From: Phycisphaerae bacterium
Lineage (GTDB): Bacteria > Planctomycetota > Phycisphaerae > Phycisphaerales > SM1A02
Direction: 5' to 3'
Assembly: GCA_016873355.1 (NCBI GenBank)
Contig: VGXK01000014.1
Coordinates: 1 to 14,638, forward strand
Length of the DNA: 14,638 nt
Part shown: one piece after another, positions 1-6,611 of the stretch
Layout of the letters: every line of letters begins with the position of its first letter
How positions within the stretch are numbered: the first letter of the stretch is position 1
Translations under genes and position numbers: made by a program
Notes under the pieces: generated by a model
Database searches by the model: none
What the model saw: only the letters and a program-made list of their open reading frames with translations
Told to the model about the DNA's origin: nothing

Positions 1-110
1 ACCTCATGACCAGCACGAGCACCACGAGGACCACCAACACCGCAAGCACCGCCGCCGCCGCGAATCCCTTGCCGCAGGGTCGATCGACGACGCCGGCGGG
101 GGGCGCGCCC

Positions 111-114
111 GGAG
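111..114 (+). promoter_or_regulatory. Ribosome binding site deciding the M24 peptidase start
   Basis: A GGAG motif sits 8 nt before the ATG at 123. It supports that ATG over the upstream in-frame ATG at 6. The residues between the two are a Thr/Ala/Pro-rich low-complexity stretch with no family resemblance. Confidence 0.55.
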
Positions 115-122
115 CGGTGATC

Positions 123-1295
123 ATGGCCGGCATTCCCGCGACGAACTTCTCGCTCTTCCATCGCGTGCGGTTCCGCGTCGGCGATCCGGCGGTGATCCTC
201 GAGCTTCCGCGCGGAGCGGGAGCATCGGCCGCCGGCGCGCAAGGCGCCGGCGCGACCGAGCGCCTCTTCATCGTTCGCGACATCGAGCTCGAACGCGCGA
301 AGAGGCAGGCGAAGGCCGATTCGTGCCACTCGATGCGAGACTTCGAACCGTCGGGAGGATTCTCCGGCGATCGCGAGACGGCGACCGCGCAGGCGGCGGC
401 CGAGTGCCTGCGCCGGCGCGGGATTTCGCGCGTGCGGGCCGATCGCTCGCTGCCGCTCCTCTACGCCCATGTGCTCGCGCAGGCGGGAATCACCGTCGAG
501 TGCGATCCCGAGCTCGGCGTCGCCGATCGGCGTCGCAAGGATGCGCAGGAAATCGTCTGGCTCGACGAGGCGCAGCGCATCACCGAGGACTTCATGGAGC
601 GTGCGTGCACGCTCATCGCTCGCGCCGAGGCGCGGCGCGACGGCGTTCTGCTTCACGAGGGCGCTCCGCTCACGAGCGAGCGGATGTTCACGATGATCGA
701 CGGCTGGTGTCTCGAGAAGGGCTGCGAGAATCCCGGCGCGATCATCGCGTGCGGTCCGGTCGGCGGCGATTGCCACGATCGCGGTCGCGGCGAATTGCGC
801 ACCGGCCAGCCGATCATCGTCGACATCTTTCCGCGCGTGAAGGCGAGCGGATACTTCGGCGACTGCACGCGCGGCGTGGTGCACGGCGACATTCCAGACG
901 CCGTCGTGCGCATGCATCAGGCCGTGCTCGAAGCGAAGGCGGCGGCGCAGAAGACGATCCGCGCGGGCGTGACCGCCGACGCCGTGCATGCCGCCACGCT
1001 CGCGGCGCTCTCCGCGCGCGGATTCCCGTACCGAGCCGGCGGTCCGCCGGAAGGCGACTTGCAGTGGTGCGGCATCGTGCACGGCACCGGACACGGCGTC
1101 GGGCTCGAGTGCCACGAGCCGCCGCTTCTCGACAAGGGCGGGCCCGTGTTGCTCGAGGGTGATGTCGTCACCGTCGAGCCGGGCGTCTACAGCCGCGGCA
1201 TCGGCGGCGTGCGCATCGAGGATCTCGTCGTCGTCGAGAAGAACGGCGCGCGTCAACTCGGCCGCGGCCTCGCCACCGATCTCCGCTGGGGGTAG
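123..1295 (+). CDS. M24 family metallopeptidase (Xaa-Pro aminopeptidase-like)
   Basis: A 390-aa two-domain protein of the pita-bread (creatinase/aminopeptidase P/methionine aminopeptidase) family, probably a cytoplasmic dimetal peptidase that removes residues from short, often proline-containing peptides. The N-terminal third is a creatinase-like domain. The C-terminal catalytic domain keeps all five expected metal ligands: Asp234 (VDIFP), Asp247 (GDCTR), His324 (GTGHG), Glu352 (VEPGV) and Glu366 (RIED). It also keeps the second conserved His at 331 (ECHEPP). The frame stays open upstream to an ATG at 6, which would add 39 low-complexity residues. I prefer the ATG at 123 because GGAG lies 8 nt before it and recognisable family sequence starts there. 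No signal peptide is visible. The exact substrate cannot be told from sequence; prolidase or aminopeptidase P-like activity are both possible. It ends 32 nt before the antitoxin gene, with no functional link evident. Confidence 0.85.
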   Translation: MAGIPATNFSLFHRVRFRVGDPAVILELPRGAGASAAGAQGAGATERLFIVRDIELERAKRQAKADSCHSMRDFEPSGGFSGDRETATAQAAAECLRRRGISRVRADRSLPLLYAHVLAQAGITVECDPELGVADRRRKDAQEIVWLDEAQRITEDFMERACTLIARAEARRDGVLLHEGAPLTSERMFTMIDGWCLEKGCENPGAIIACGPVGGDCHDRGRGELRTGQPIIVDIFPRVKASGYFGDCTRGVVHGDIPDAVVRMHQAVLEAKAAAQKTIRAGVTADAVHAATLAALSARGFPYRAGGPPEGDLQWCGIVHGTGHGVGLECHEPPLLDKGGPVLLEGDVVTVEPGVYSRGIGGVRIEDLVVVEKNGARQLGRGLATDLRWG

Positions 1296-1327
1296 CACCG
1301 CCACCTTGCCGATACGATGACGCTGCC

Positions 1328-1633
1328 ATGGTCCTGTCGCCCGAGATTCTGAAGCGCCTCCGCGACCTCTGCGAGGATCGCAATGTCGCCCATTTGGAGC
1401 TCACGGGTTCCGCTGCTCGTGGCGACTTTGACGCGGAACACAGCGACATCGACTTGCTGATCGAGTTCCGGGCCGGAGTTCGCGTATCGGCGCTCGATGT
1501 CATCGAGCTCGCCGACGAGATGCGGGAGATCGTCGGGCGGAAGGTCGACCTGATCGAGCTCAGCGCCGTCCGAAACCCGATCCTGCGAGAGATGCTTCAA
1601 CGCGATCGCGTCCCGCTGTATGCAGCCGCGTGA
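1328..1633 (+). CDS. MntA-like minimal nucleotidyltransferase (HEPN/MNT antitoxin)
   Basis: A 101-aa minimal nucleotidyltransferase of the kind that acts as antitoxin in HEPN/MNT toxin-antitoxin pairs. In characterised MntA-HepT systems it transfers AMP groups to the HEPN toxin and silences it. The nucleotidyltransferase signature is complete: G27-S28 followed by SDID at 39-42 supplies two catalytic Asp (40 and 42), and the third is Asp74 in GRKVDLIEL. The length is normal for the family. The following HEPN reading frame starts 14 nt inside this gene, the usual operon arrangement. No convincing Shine-Dalgarno motif precedes the ATG. The gene looks intact although its partner is truncated, so it may now be an orphan or may act on a HEPN toxin encoded elsewhere. 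Family assignment is confident; current activity is unknown. Confidence 0.82.
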   Translation: MVLSPEILKRLRDLCEDRNVAHLELTGSAARGDFDAEHSDIDLLIEFRAGVRVSALDVIELADEMREIVGRKVDLIELSAVRNPILREMLQRDRVPLYAAA

Positions 1634-1829
1634 CCTGCGCGTCTACCTTCACGACGCCGTCGGTGCCGCGGAGGAAGTCGTCGCGATTCGCGCGGCCGTG
1701 AGCTCGGCACAACTTCGAACCGATCGGGTTGCCCGAGCTGCGATCGAGCGGCATCTGATCACGATCGGAGAAGCGCTGCGTCGAGTCCGATGTCGACACG
1801 CTCTTAGAGCGGTTCCTCCTCATTCGTAG
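1620..1829 (+). pseudogene. Truncated HepT-like HEPN (DUF86) toxin
   Basis: The 69-codon frame starts inside the antitoxin gene. Its first ~55 residues resemble the N-terminal half of DUF86/HepT proteins: an RDLRVYLHDA opening helix, then AIERHLITIGEAL at 41-53, which matches the family's usual IRxLEIIGEA helix. Family members normally run to about 110-140 residues and carry a C-terminal RX4-6H ribonuclease motif, extended as RX4HXY in HepT. Here the resemblance stops near residue 56. From codon 62 the frame lies inside the inverted-repeat element at 1805-1964, which supplies the stop codon. The catalytic motif is therefore absent, and the product should not be an active HEPN RNase. I infer truncation by arrival of the repeat, though a deletion joined to the repeat would look the same. 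Confidence 0.68.
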
Positions 1830-1882
1830 CGATCTGGCGGGCTGCGACTTCGTGTGGCATCGTCTGGCTCCATCGGCGGATC
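1805..1882 (+). repeat. 77-bp family repeat, diverged copy (left arm of inverted pair)
   Basis: A 78-nt copy in the same orientation as the copies at the right end of the window. It shares the exact outer end (tagagcggt), the inner end (ggcggatc) and internal blocks such as cgtagcga and gtgtggca. Other positions differ, and overall identity by hand alignment is roughly 60-65 percent. It is followed by a 5-nt loop and an inverted copy, so the two arms can pair. The end of the broken HepT frame lies inside it. Confidence 0.75.
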
Positions 1883-1887
1883 CTCGA

Positions 1888-1964
1888 GATCCGCCTGCTT
1901 CGCCCTCCTTGCCACACTCGTCTCGCCGACGCCAGCTCGCTACGCCTGAGTCGTCACCGCTCTA
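1888..1964 (-). repeat. 77-bp family repeat, near-perfect inverted copy (right arm)
   Basis: This 77-nt segment is the reverse complement of the unit at 14515-14591 with one mismatch seen by eye. It faces the left arm across the loop ctcga at 1883-1887. The inner ends (ggcggatc and gatccgcc) pair perfectly over 8 bp, and the outer ends (tagagcggt and accgctcta) pair over 9 bp. Together the arms form a long imperfect hairpin of about 160 nt. The structure resembles REPIN- or MITE-type non-autonomous elements, but no known family name can be given from sequence alone. Confidence 0.9.
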
Positions 1965-1983
1965 GACCTCGATGGTCGAGGTC
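1965..1983. other. Perfect 8-bp palindrome beside the repeat
   Basis: An inverted repeat of gacctcga and tcgaggtc around a 3-nt tgg loop begins at the base after the right arm ends. It may be part of the element, a hairpin target into which the element inserted, or a small terminator-like stem. No T-tract follows on either strand that would make it a typical intrinsic terminator. Confidence 0.5.
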
Positions 1984-2438
1984 ATCGGTCGATCGCAGCA
2001 GGACGCCAGCACGGAGCAGAGCAGGAGTGCAGCGAACGGGCGCATGCCGAGCTGGATCGTCACCAAGCCGAGGACGGCAAGACAAAAGCCCGGAACGAAC
2101 GTGCGTCGCGTGAGCCTCGACCAGGTGAGGCTCGCGCCGTGCGCGTCGGCCCGCTTCGCGACTCCGAACGAGGGTCGCGTCGCCTTGCCTGGTGCCCCGT
2201 TTCGCGTCCTCGCACAAGGTTCGCGTCGGCCTCCGGCGGCCCTCTCTCGGCGAGTTGTTTGCGGCGGTGCCGCGAAGCGGCATCGCGGCGATTCCGAGAG
2301 CCGCGAAGCCAGCAAACGTGTTTGAGCCGAAGAGGGCTGCCGGAGCCGACGCGATGAACCATGCTCCGACGCGAAACGGGCACGGCAGCCCGCGCGCGGA
2401 TCGTTCCGGGCCGCGAAGCGGGACGCCGCCGCACAAGT
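1984..2438. other. About 455 bp with no credible gene; contains hairpins
   Basis: No frame here shows a recognisable domain, a good start and normal composition together. It contains a 7-bp inverted repeat (gagcctc 2112-2118, gaggctc 2127-2133). It also has a strong stem at 2264-2273/2277-2286 with a GAA loop, and an 8-bp inverted repeat (gggctgcc 2334-2341, ggcagccc 2384-2391). Two different minus-strand frames carry short hydrophobic stretches, but they are not in the same frame and have no domain. The stretch may be intergenic repeats or the remains of a decayed gene. It lies downstream of the lpx operon, so its stems could help end that transcript. Confidence 0.5.
2264..2286. other. GC-rich hairpin downstream of the lpx operon
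   Basis: A 10-bp stem (2264-2273 with 2277-2286, including one G-T wobble at 2267/2283) closes on a GAA loop. It is about 150 nt past the stop of the last operon gene on the minus strand. It could slow or end transcription, but there is no clear U-tract, so calling it an intrinsic terminator would overreach. Confidence 0.4.
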
Positions 2439-3251
2439 TCACTCGTCGTCGTCGGACTTCTTCGACTTGGCCGGCTTCACCGAGTCGTCGCCGTCCTCGG
2501 AGTCGCCCGACTCCTCGTCCTCGGCCGATTCCTCGACGCCCTCTTCGCCCTCTTCATCCGCGAAGAGTCGCGGCGGCAATCGGCGCTCGAAGCCCTTCGT
2601 GGCGCGAAGGCACATCTCGTGGAGCAGCTGATGGAGCTTCTCGTGGTCGGGAATGGAGTCGAGACACGCGAGCACATGGTCGATCTGGCGGTCGAGGTCC
2701 ATGCCGGTGTCGAGCGACTCGATCGCCGCGTCGCCGATGGCCTCCATCGCCGTCACGAACCATTCCATCGACGGCTTCTTCTCGTTCTTCGGCGGCGAGA
2801 TCCGCGCACGGATCGTGATGGCGCCGATCGCCACGATCGGGCACCGCTTGATCTGATTCAGCGGCTCGCGGCAGATCACGGCCGCCGGAACCTCCTGCCG
2901 AAGCGCCGCGAGTCGCAGTCGCCGCGCGTCCGCGCCGACCTGCGGCGGCTGCACCAGGTAGCAGCCGGGCGCCACCGGATCGGCGTCGTGGAACGTCGTC
3001 TCGACGATCGCGATCTTCTTCCGGTCGAGCGCCTTCCCGACTCGCAATCGCCGAGCCTCCTGGAGCGGCAGCGAAATCCGCGCCATCGCCTCCCAGCGCT
3101 CCTGCCGTCGCGCCGCGTTCAGCGCCTTGAGCGCGAGCCGTTCCGCCTCGAACCAGCGCCCGGCGCGCAGCGCCGCCTCGGCCTGATCCATCAGGGTCTC
3201 GAGATCGGGCGCGGCCGACGCGGAAGCCGATGGCTTGGGCGGCGTGGTCAC
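2439..3251 (-). CDS. Hypothetical protein with acidic tail, coupled to lpxA
   Basis: I do not recognise this 270-aa protein. It starts at a GTG whose last two bases plus the next base form the lpxA stop (GTGA, 4-nt overlap), which fixes the start and implies translational coupling. Residues 16-75 are helical and TPR-like (AEAALRAGRWFEAERLALKA). A mixed region follows at about 78-150, then a helical stretch at 161-230 with several His and Cys. The tail at 231-270 is nearly all Asp, Glu, Ser and Lys. There is no signal peptide or membrane segment, so it should be cytoplasmic. As the last gene of the bamA-skp-lpx operon it may assist or regulate lipid A or envelope assembly, but that is inference from position only. 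Codon use matches the neighbouring genes, so nothing points to recent transfer. Confidence 0.8.
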   Translation of the reverse strand: MTTPPKPSASASAAPDLETLMDQAEAALRAGRWFEAERLALKALNAARRQERWEAMARISLPLQEARRLRVGKALDRKKIAIVETTFHDADPVAPGCYLVQPPQVGADARRLRLAALRQEVPAAVICREPLNQIKRCPIVAIGAITIRARISPPKNEKKPSMEWFVTAMEAIGDAAIESLDTGMDLDRQIDHVLACLDSIPDHEKLHQLLHEMCLRATKGFERRLPPRLFADEEGEEGVEESAEDEESGDSEDGDDSVKPAKSKKSDDDE

Positions 3252-4126
3252 GGGCGTCCCGCGGCTCCGCCGGGATGCAACGGAGCGCGAGTGGCGGTCG
3301 CCACGCGTGAGGCCCTCTTGTCGTCGGTGCGATGGACTTCGAGCGCGCGGCCGTTCACGCCCGCGCCGGCCTCGAGCACCATGTCGCAGAGCGTCTGCAC
3401 CGGCCGGCTCCTTCCGTAGCGCGAGCGCAGGGCGGCCACCTTGTCGAGCATGCTGCCGCCCTTGTCCCGGAAGAGCTGCTTGTACGCCTCCTTCATGGCG
3501 TCGACGTCCTCGTCGGTGTAGCCGCGCCGCTTCATGGCGATGTGGTTGTGGCCGCGCACTTCCGCGGGATTCCCCTCCACGATCATGTAGGGCGGCACGT
3601 CCTTGCTGCATCGGGCCATGGCGCCGACGAAGGCGCAGGTGCCCACGCGGCCGAAGTGGTGCACGCCGGCGGCGCCGCCGATCCCGGCGAAGTCCTCCAC
3701 GTGCACGTGCCCGGCGAGCATCACGTTGTTCGCGAGCACCACGCCGTTGCCGATGACGCAGTCGTGCGCCACGTGGGCCACGGCCATGATGAGATTCTCC
3801 GAGCCGATCTTCGTTCGACCGCCGCCGCTGCCGGTGCCGCGGTGGATCGAGGCGTGCTCACGGACCTGGTTGCGGTCTCCCATCTCGAGCCAGGTCTTCT
3901 CGCCTCGGTACTTCATGTCCTGCGGATCGCCGCCGACGACCGCGAACGGGTGCACGACGTTCTGCCTGCCGAGCGTCGTGTTCGGTCCGACGATCACGTG
4001 CGACCGCAGCTCCGTTCCCTCGCCGATCACCGACTCGGCGCCGACCACGCACCACGGGCCGACGATGACGCCGTCCGCGATCCGGGCCGAGGGGTCGATG
4101 ATGGAGGTGGGGTGGATTCGGGTCAC
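3248..4126 (-). CDS. lpxA: UDP-N-acetylglucosamine acyltransferase LpxA
   Basis: Catalyses the first step of lipid A synthesis: transfer of a 3-hydroxyacyl chain from acyl carrier protein to the 3-OH of UDP-GlcNAc, in the cytoplasm. Residues 4-180 are left-handed beta-helix hexapeptide repeats. The catalytic region AHVAHDCVIGN is intact, with His118 and His121 matching E. coli His122 and His125. DVPPYMIVEGNPAEVRG at 176-192 and the helical C-terminal domain with KRRGYTDEDV are typical of LpxA rather than LpxD. It is 292 aa against 262 in E. coli; the extra length is a basic, low-complexity C-terminal tail from about 262. The GTG start at 4126 lies 5 nt after the lpxC-fabZ stop and begins at the first hexapeptide (VTRIHPTSII). 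The reading frame is open further upstream, but there it only shadows lpxC-fabZ. Confidence 0.95.
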   Translation of the reverse strand: MTRIHPTSIIDPSARIADGVIVGPWCVVGAESVIGEGTELRSHVIVGPNTTLGRQNVVHPFAVVGGDPQDMKYRGEKTWLEMGDRNQVREHASIHRGTGSGGGRTKIGSENLIMAVAHVAHDCVIGNGVVLANNVMLAGHVHVEDFAGIGGAAGVHHFGRVGTCAFVGAMARCSKDVPPYMIVEGNPAEVRGHNHIAMKRRGYTDEDVDAMKEAYKQLFRDKGGSMLDKVAALRSRYGRSRPVQTLCDMVLEAGAGVNGRALEVHRTDDKRASRVATATRAPLHPGGAAGRP

Positions 4127-4131
4127 GGGTC

Positions 4132-5487
4132 TCAGGCCTGCTCGGAATCGACCATCATAAAGCGAATCTGGGCCTCCGCCGCCAGCTTGCCGTCCACCGT
4201 CGCGCGGCAGTGGACGGTGGCGGAGCGGGCGTTGGCACGCTGGGTCTGGGCTTCGAGAATCACCTGGTCGCCGGGCACGATGGGCTTGCGGAGCTTCACC
4301 TTGTCGAGCGAGAGGAGCATCGCCACGCGTCCGGCATGCTCGAGCGTCTGGGAGAGGAGAAGACCGCCGAGCTGGGCCATCGCTTCGACGATGAGGACCC
4401 CCGGCATGATCGGCGTGCCAGGGTAGTGCCCCTGAAAGAAGGGTTCGTTCACGGTCACATTCTTCACGCCGACGGCGCGTCGATTGCCGTCGAGCTCGAG
4501 CACCCGATCGACGAGCAGCATCGGGTAGCGATGCGGCATGATGCGCTGGATCGCACGCGTGTCGAGCACGCGGTCCGAGGCGAGCGACATGGCGAGGTCG
4601 TCGGCCTGCATGCGCTCGCGAAGCTTGAGGGCCATGCGCCGATTCAGACCGTGCCCCGACTTCCGCGCCACGATGCGCGCCACGATCGGACGACCCGCGA
4701 GCGCGAGATCGCCCATCACGTCGAGCACCTTGTGCCGCACGGGCTCGTCGGGGAATCGATAGGCATTCTCGATCGGTCCGTCGTCGCCGATCACGAGCAC
4801 GTCGCGCGGCGTGAGATGGCGGCAGAGCTGCTGGCGCCAGAGCGCTTCGGCCTCCTCGCGCAGGCTGAAGGTCCGCGCGGGTGCGATCTCCCGCAGGTAG
4901 TCCTGGCGCTCCGGGTCGAAGGAGAAGCACTGCCGCGGAATCCGCGACTCCCCCTCGCCGTAGTCGAGGTCGTAGAGCACCTTCATCGACTCGCCGTCGT
5001 CCGGAAGGGCGGCGATCATCGAGTCGCCTTCCTCGACGACGATCGGCTCGCGCAGACGGAAGCGACGGCGCGGCGCGTCCTGTTCGACGAGTCCCGCGCT
5101 CGCGAGCGCGTCGGTGAAGGGGAGCGCCGAGCCGTCGCCGCACGGCAGTTCCCGGCCGTCGAGCCGAAGCACGGCGTTGTCCACGCCGAGTCCCGCGAGC
5201 GCCGAGAGGCAGTGCTCGACCGTCTCGATCACGTCGCCGCCGGCGCGGAGCGTGGTGCGGCGCGGACGCGGAATCACGTTCGCCACGTCCGCGCTCACCG
5301 TGACGGGAGGAGAGAGATCGACTCGCTCGAAGACGATGCCGGCGCCGGGAGGCGCCGGCGCGATCACGAGTTCCGATTCGCCGCCGCCGAGCAGGCCGCG
5401 ACCGCGCACCGCGACCTCGGCGGCCACCGTCTGCTGGCGCTCGCTTCGGCGAAGGGTGATTCGCTCGGGTTCGACAACGGCACTCAT
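4132..5487 (-). CDS. lpxC-fabZ: Bifunctional LpxC deacetylase / FabZ dehydratase fusion
   Basis: A 451-aa fusion of two cytoplasmic enzymes. Residues 1 to about 305 are LpxC, the zinc enzyme that deacetylates UDP-3-O-acyl-GlcNAc and commits the cell to lipid A. Its key residues are present: Glu91-His92 (TVEHCLSAL), the zinc ligands His252 and Asp256 (RHKVLD), and His279 (KSGHGLN). Residues from about 306 to 451 are FabZ, the 3-hydroxyacyl-ACP dehydratase, with the hot-dog signature FFQGHYPGTPIMPGVLIVEA holding His354 and Glu368. Such fusions are known in Bacteroidetes and in planctomycetes. Joining the enzymes places the dehydratase that drains 3-hydroxyacyl-ACP beside the committed lipid A step. 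The ATG at 5487 is chosen because the frame upstream only shadows lpxD. It starts 28 nt after the lpxD stop, with no strong Shine-Dalgarno motif. Confidence 0.95.
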   Translation of the reverse strand: MSAVVEPERITLRRSERQQTVAAEVAVRGRGLLGGGESELVIAPAPPGAGIVFERVDLSPPVTVSADVANVIPRPRRTTLRAGGDVIETVEHCLSALAGLGVDNAVLRLDGRELPCGDGSALPFTDALASAGLVEQDAPRRRFRLREPIVVEEGDSMIAALPDDGESMKVLYDLDYGEGESRIPRQCFSFDPERQDYLREIAPARTFSLREEAEALWRQQLCRHLTPRDVLVIGDDGPIENAYRFPDEPVRHKVLDVMGDLALAGRPIVARIVARKSGHGLNRRMALKLRERMQADDLAMSLASDRVLDTRAIQRIMPHRYPMLLVDRVLELDGNRRAVGVKNVTVNEPFFQGHYPGTPIMPGVLIVEAMAQLGGLLLSQTLEHAGRVAMLLSLDKVKLRKPIVPGDQVILEAQTQRANARSATVHCRATVDGKLAAEAQIRFMMVDSEQA

Positions 5488-5515
5488 GCGGTTCGGGTTG
5501 AAGACCCCACGCGGC

Positions 5516-6565
5516 TCAGGGCGGCTTGCCTTCGAGCAATTGCCGCAGGCGCCGCGAGAGTTCCGGCAGTCTACGCACGGCCGCGACCGCCCGCAATTCC
5601 GTGCGCGCATCCTGCGCGGGCGTGCCGGCCCAGGTCGCGCCGTCGGGAACGTCGTTCATGACCGAACTCGTGGCCGCGAGCGTGACGCCGCTGCCCACGC
5701 GGCGGTGGTCGCCGATGCTGGACCGACCGCCGATCCGCACCCCGTCGCCGATCACGGCGCTGCCGGCGATCCCGGTGAGCCCCGCGATCACGCAGGACCG
5801 CCCGATGCGCACGTTGTGGCCGATCTGGCAGAGATTGTCGATCTTCGTTCCCGCGCCGATCACGGTCTCTCCGAACTTGGCGCGGTCGATGCAGGTGCCG
5901 GCGCCGATCTCGACATCGTCGTCGATGCGCACGGTTCCGAGGTGCGGCACGCGCCGGATCCCGCGCCCGTCCGGACTCGGACGGAATCCGAAACCTTCGC
6001 TGCCGACGACCGCGCCCGCGCGAAGGATCACGCGCGAGCCGAGCGAGACTCGATCGTGCACGACCGCGTTCTCGCGGATCTCGCACGATGCGCCGATGCG
6101 CACGTCGGCGCCGATCCGAGCGCCCGCGTGGACGGCGCTGCCGGCGCCGACCTCGCATCCCGCGCCGATCGAGGCGAGCGGGCCGATGCGTACGCCCTCG
6201 CCGAGCCGTGCGCTCGCGTCGACGTGGGCGCTCGGGTGAACACCGGGCGCCGGCCCACCCGGTCCGCGCGCGCGCGCGAACGCCTCGAGCAGCGGAATGA
6301 GCGATCGTTCCGCGTCGGCGACTCGCACGAGCGCGCGCCCGGCGCCGGCGGCGCCCGCGTCGACGCCTTCGCTCAGCAGGATCACGCGCGCCCGGCTCGA
6401 CGCGATCCGCTCCGCGTGGCGCGAATCCTTCGCGAAGGAGACCTCGCCGTCGCGGGCCTCGTCGAGCGAGTTGACGCCGGTGACCGGCAGATCGCCGGGC
6501 CCCTCCAGCCGGCCGTCGACCAGCGCCGCGACGTCGGCGGAAGTGGCGGGGGCGGCGCGGCTCAT
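5516..6565 (-). CDS. lpxD: UDP-3-O-acylglucosamine N-acyltransferase LpxD
   Basis: Catalyses the third lipid A step, adding a second 3-hydroxyacyl chain to the 2-amino group of UDP-3-O-acyl-glucosamine. It is 349 aa, close to the E. coli 341. Residues 1-100 form the LpxD-specific N-terminal domain (VTGVNSLDEARDGEVSF). Hexapeptide repeats run from about 109 to 305. The catalytic block is canonical: IDRAKFGETVIG at 226-237, then KIDNLCQIGHN with catalytic His250 and the conserved Asp-Asn pair at 243-244. The C-terminal helix (ELSRRLRQLLE) is short. I chose the ATG at 6565, where family sequence begins. A GTG at 6610, 1 nt past the upstream gene's stop, would add 15 residues and cannot be excluded. 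This is the main lpxD; a diverged paralog lies across bamA. Confidence 0.94.
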   Translation of the reverse strand: MSRAAPATSADVAALVDGRLEGPGDLPVTGVNSLDEARDGEVSFAKDSRHAERIASSRARVILLSEGVDAGAAGAGRALVRVADAERSLIPLLEAFARARGPGGPAPGVHPSAHVDASARLGEGVRIGPLASIGAGCEVGAGSAVHAGARIGADVRIGASCEIRENAVVHDRVSLGSRVILRAGAVVGSEGFGFRPSPDGRGIRRVPHLGTVRIDDDVEIGAGTCIDRAKFGETVIGAGTKIDNLCQIGHNVRIGRSCVIAGLTGIAGSAVIGDGVRIGGRSSIGDHRRVGSGVTLAATSSVMNDVPDGATWAGTPAQDARTELRAVAAVRRLPELSRRLRQLLEGKPP

Positions 6566-6611
6566 GGCGGTTCGGGGGCTGCGGCCCGGGGCGGACCGAG
6601 GGCCGTGCACC

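Noticed and set aside
6..122. N-terminal extension of the M24 peptidase from the ATG at 6
   Set aside because: The added residues are low complexity without family resemblance, and a well-placed GGAG precedes the ATG at 123. It remains a weak alternative.
1790..1880. A second frame continuing after the HepT-like start, as if a single frameshift had split a full toxin
   Set aside because: The shifted frame stays open but shows no RX4-6H motif or DUF86 C-terminal pattern, and this stretch aligns to the 77-bp repeat instead.
1954..2442. Minus-strand open frames with hydrophobic stretches (possible small membrane protein)
   Set aside because: The hydrophobic parts fall in two different frames, composition is Arg-rich and no domain is recognisable. 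One of these frames simply ends in the TAG of the repeat.
3251..3611. A longer N-terminus for the acidic-tailed protein, using upstream in-frame starts
   Set aside because: The upstream part lies over lpxA in another frame and reads as Arg/Gly/His-rich shadow. The GTGA overlap gives a natural start.
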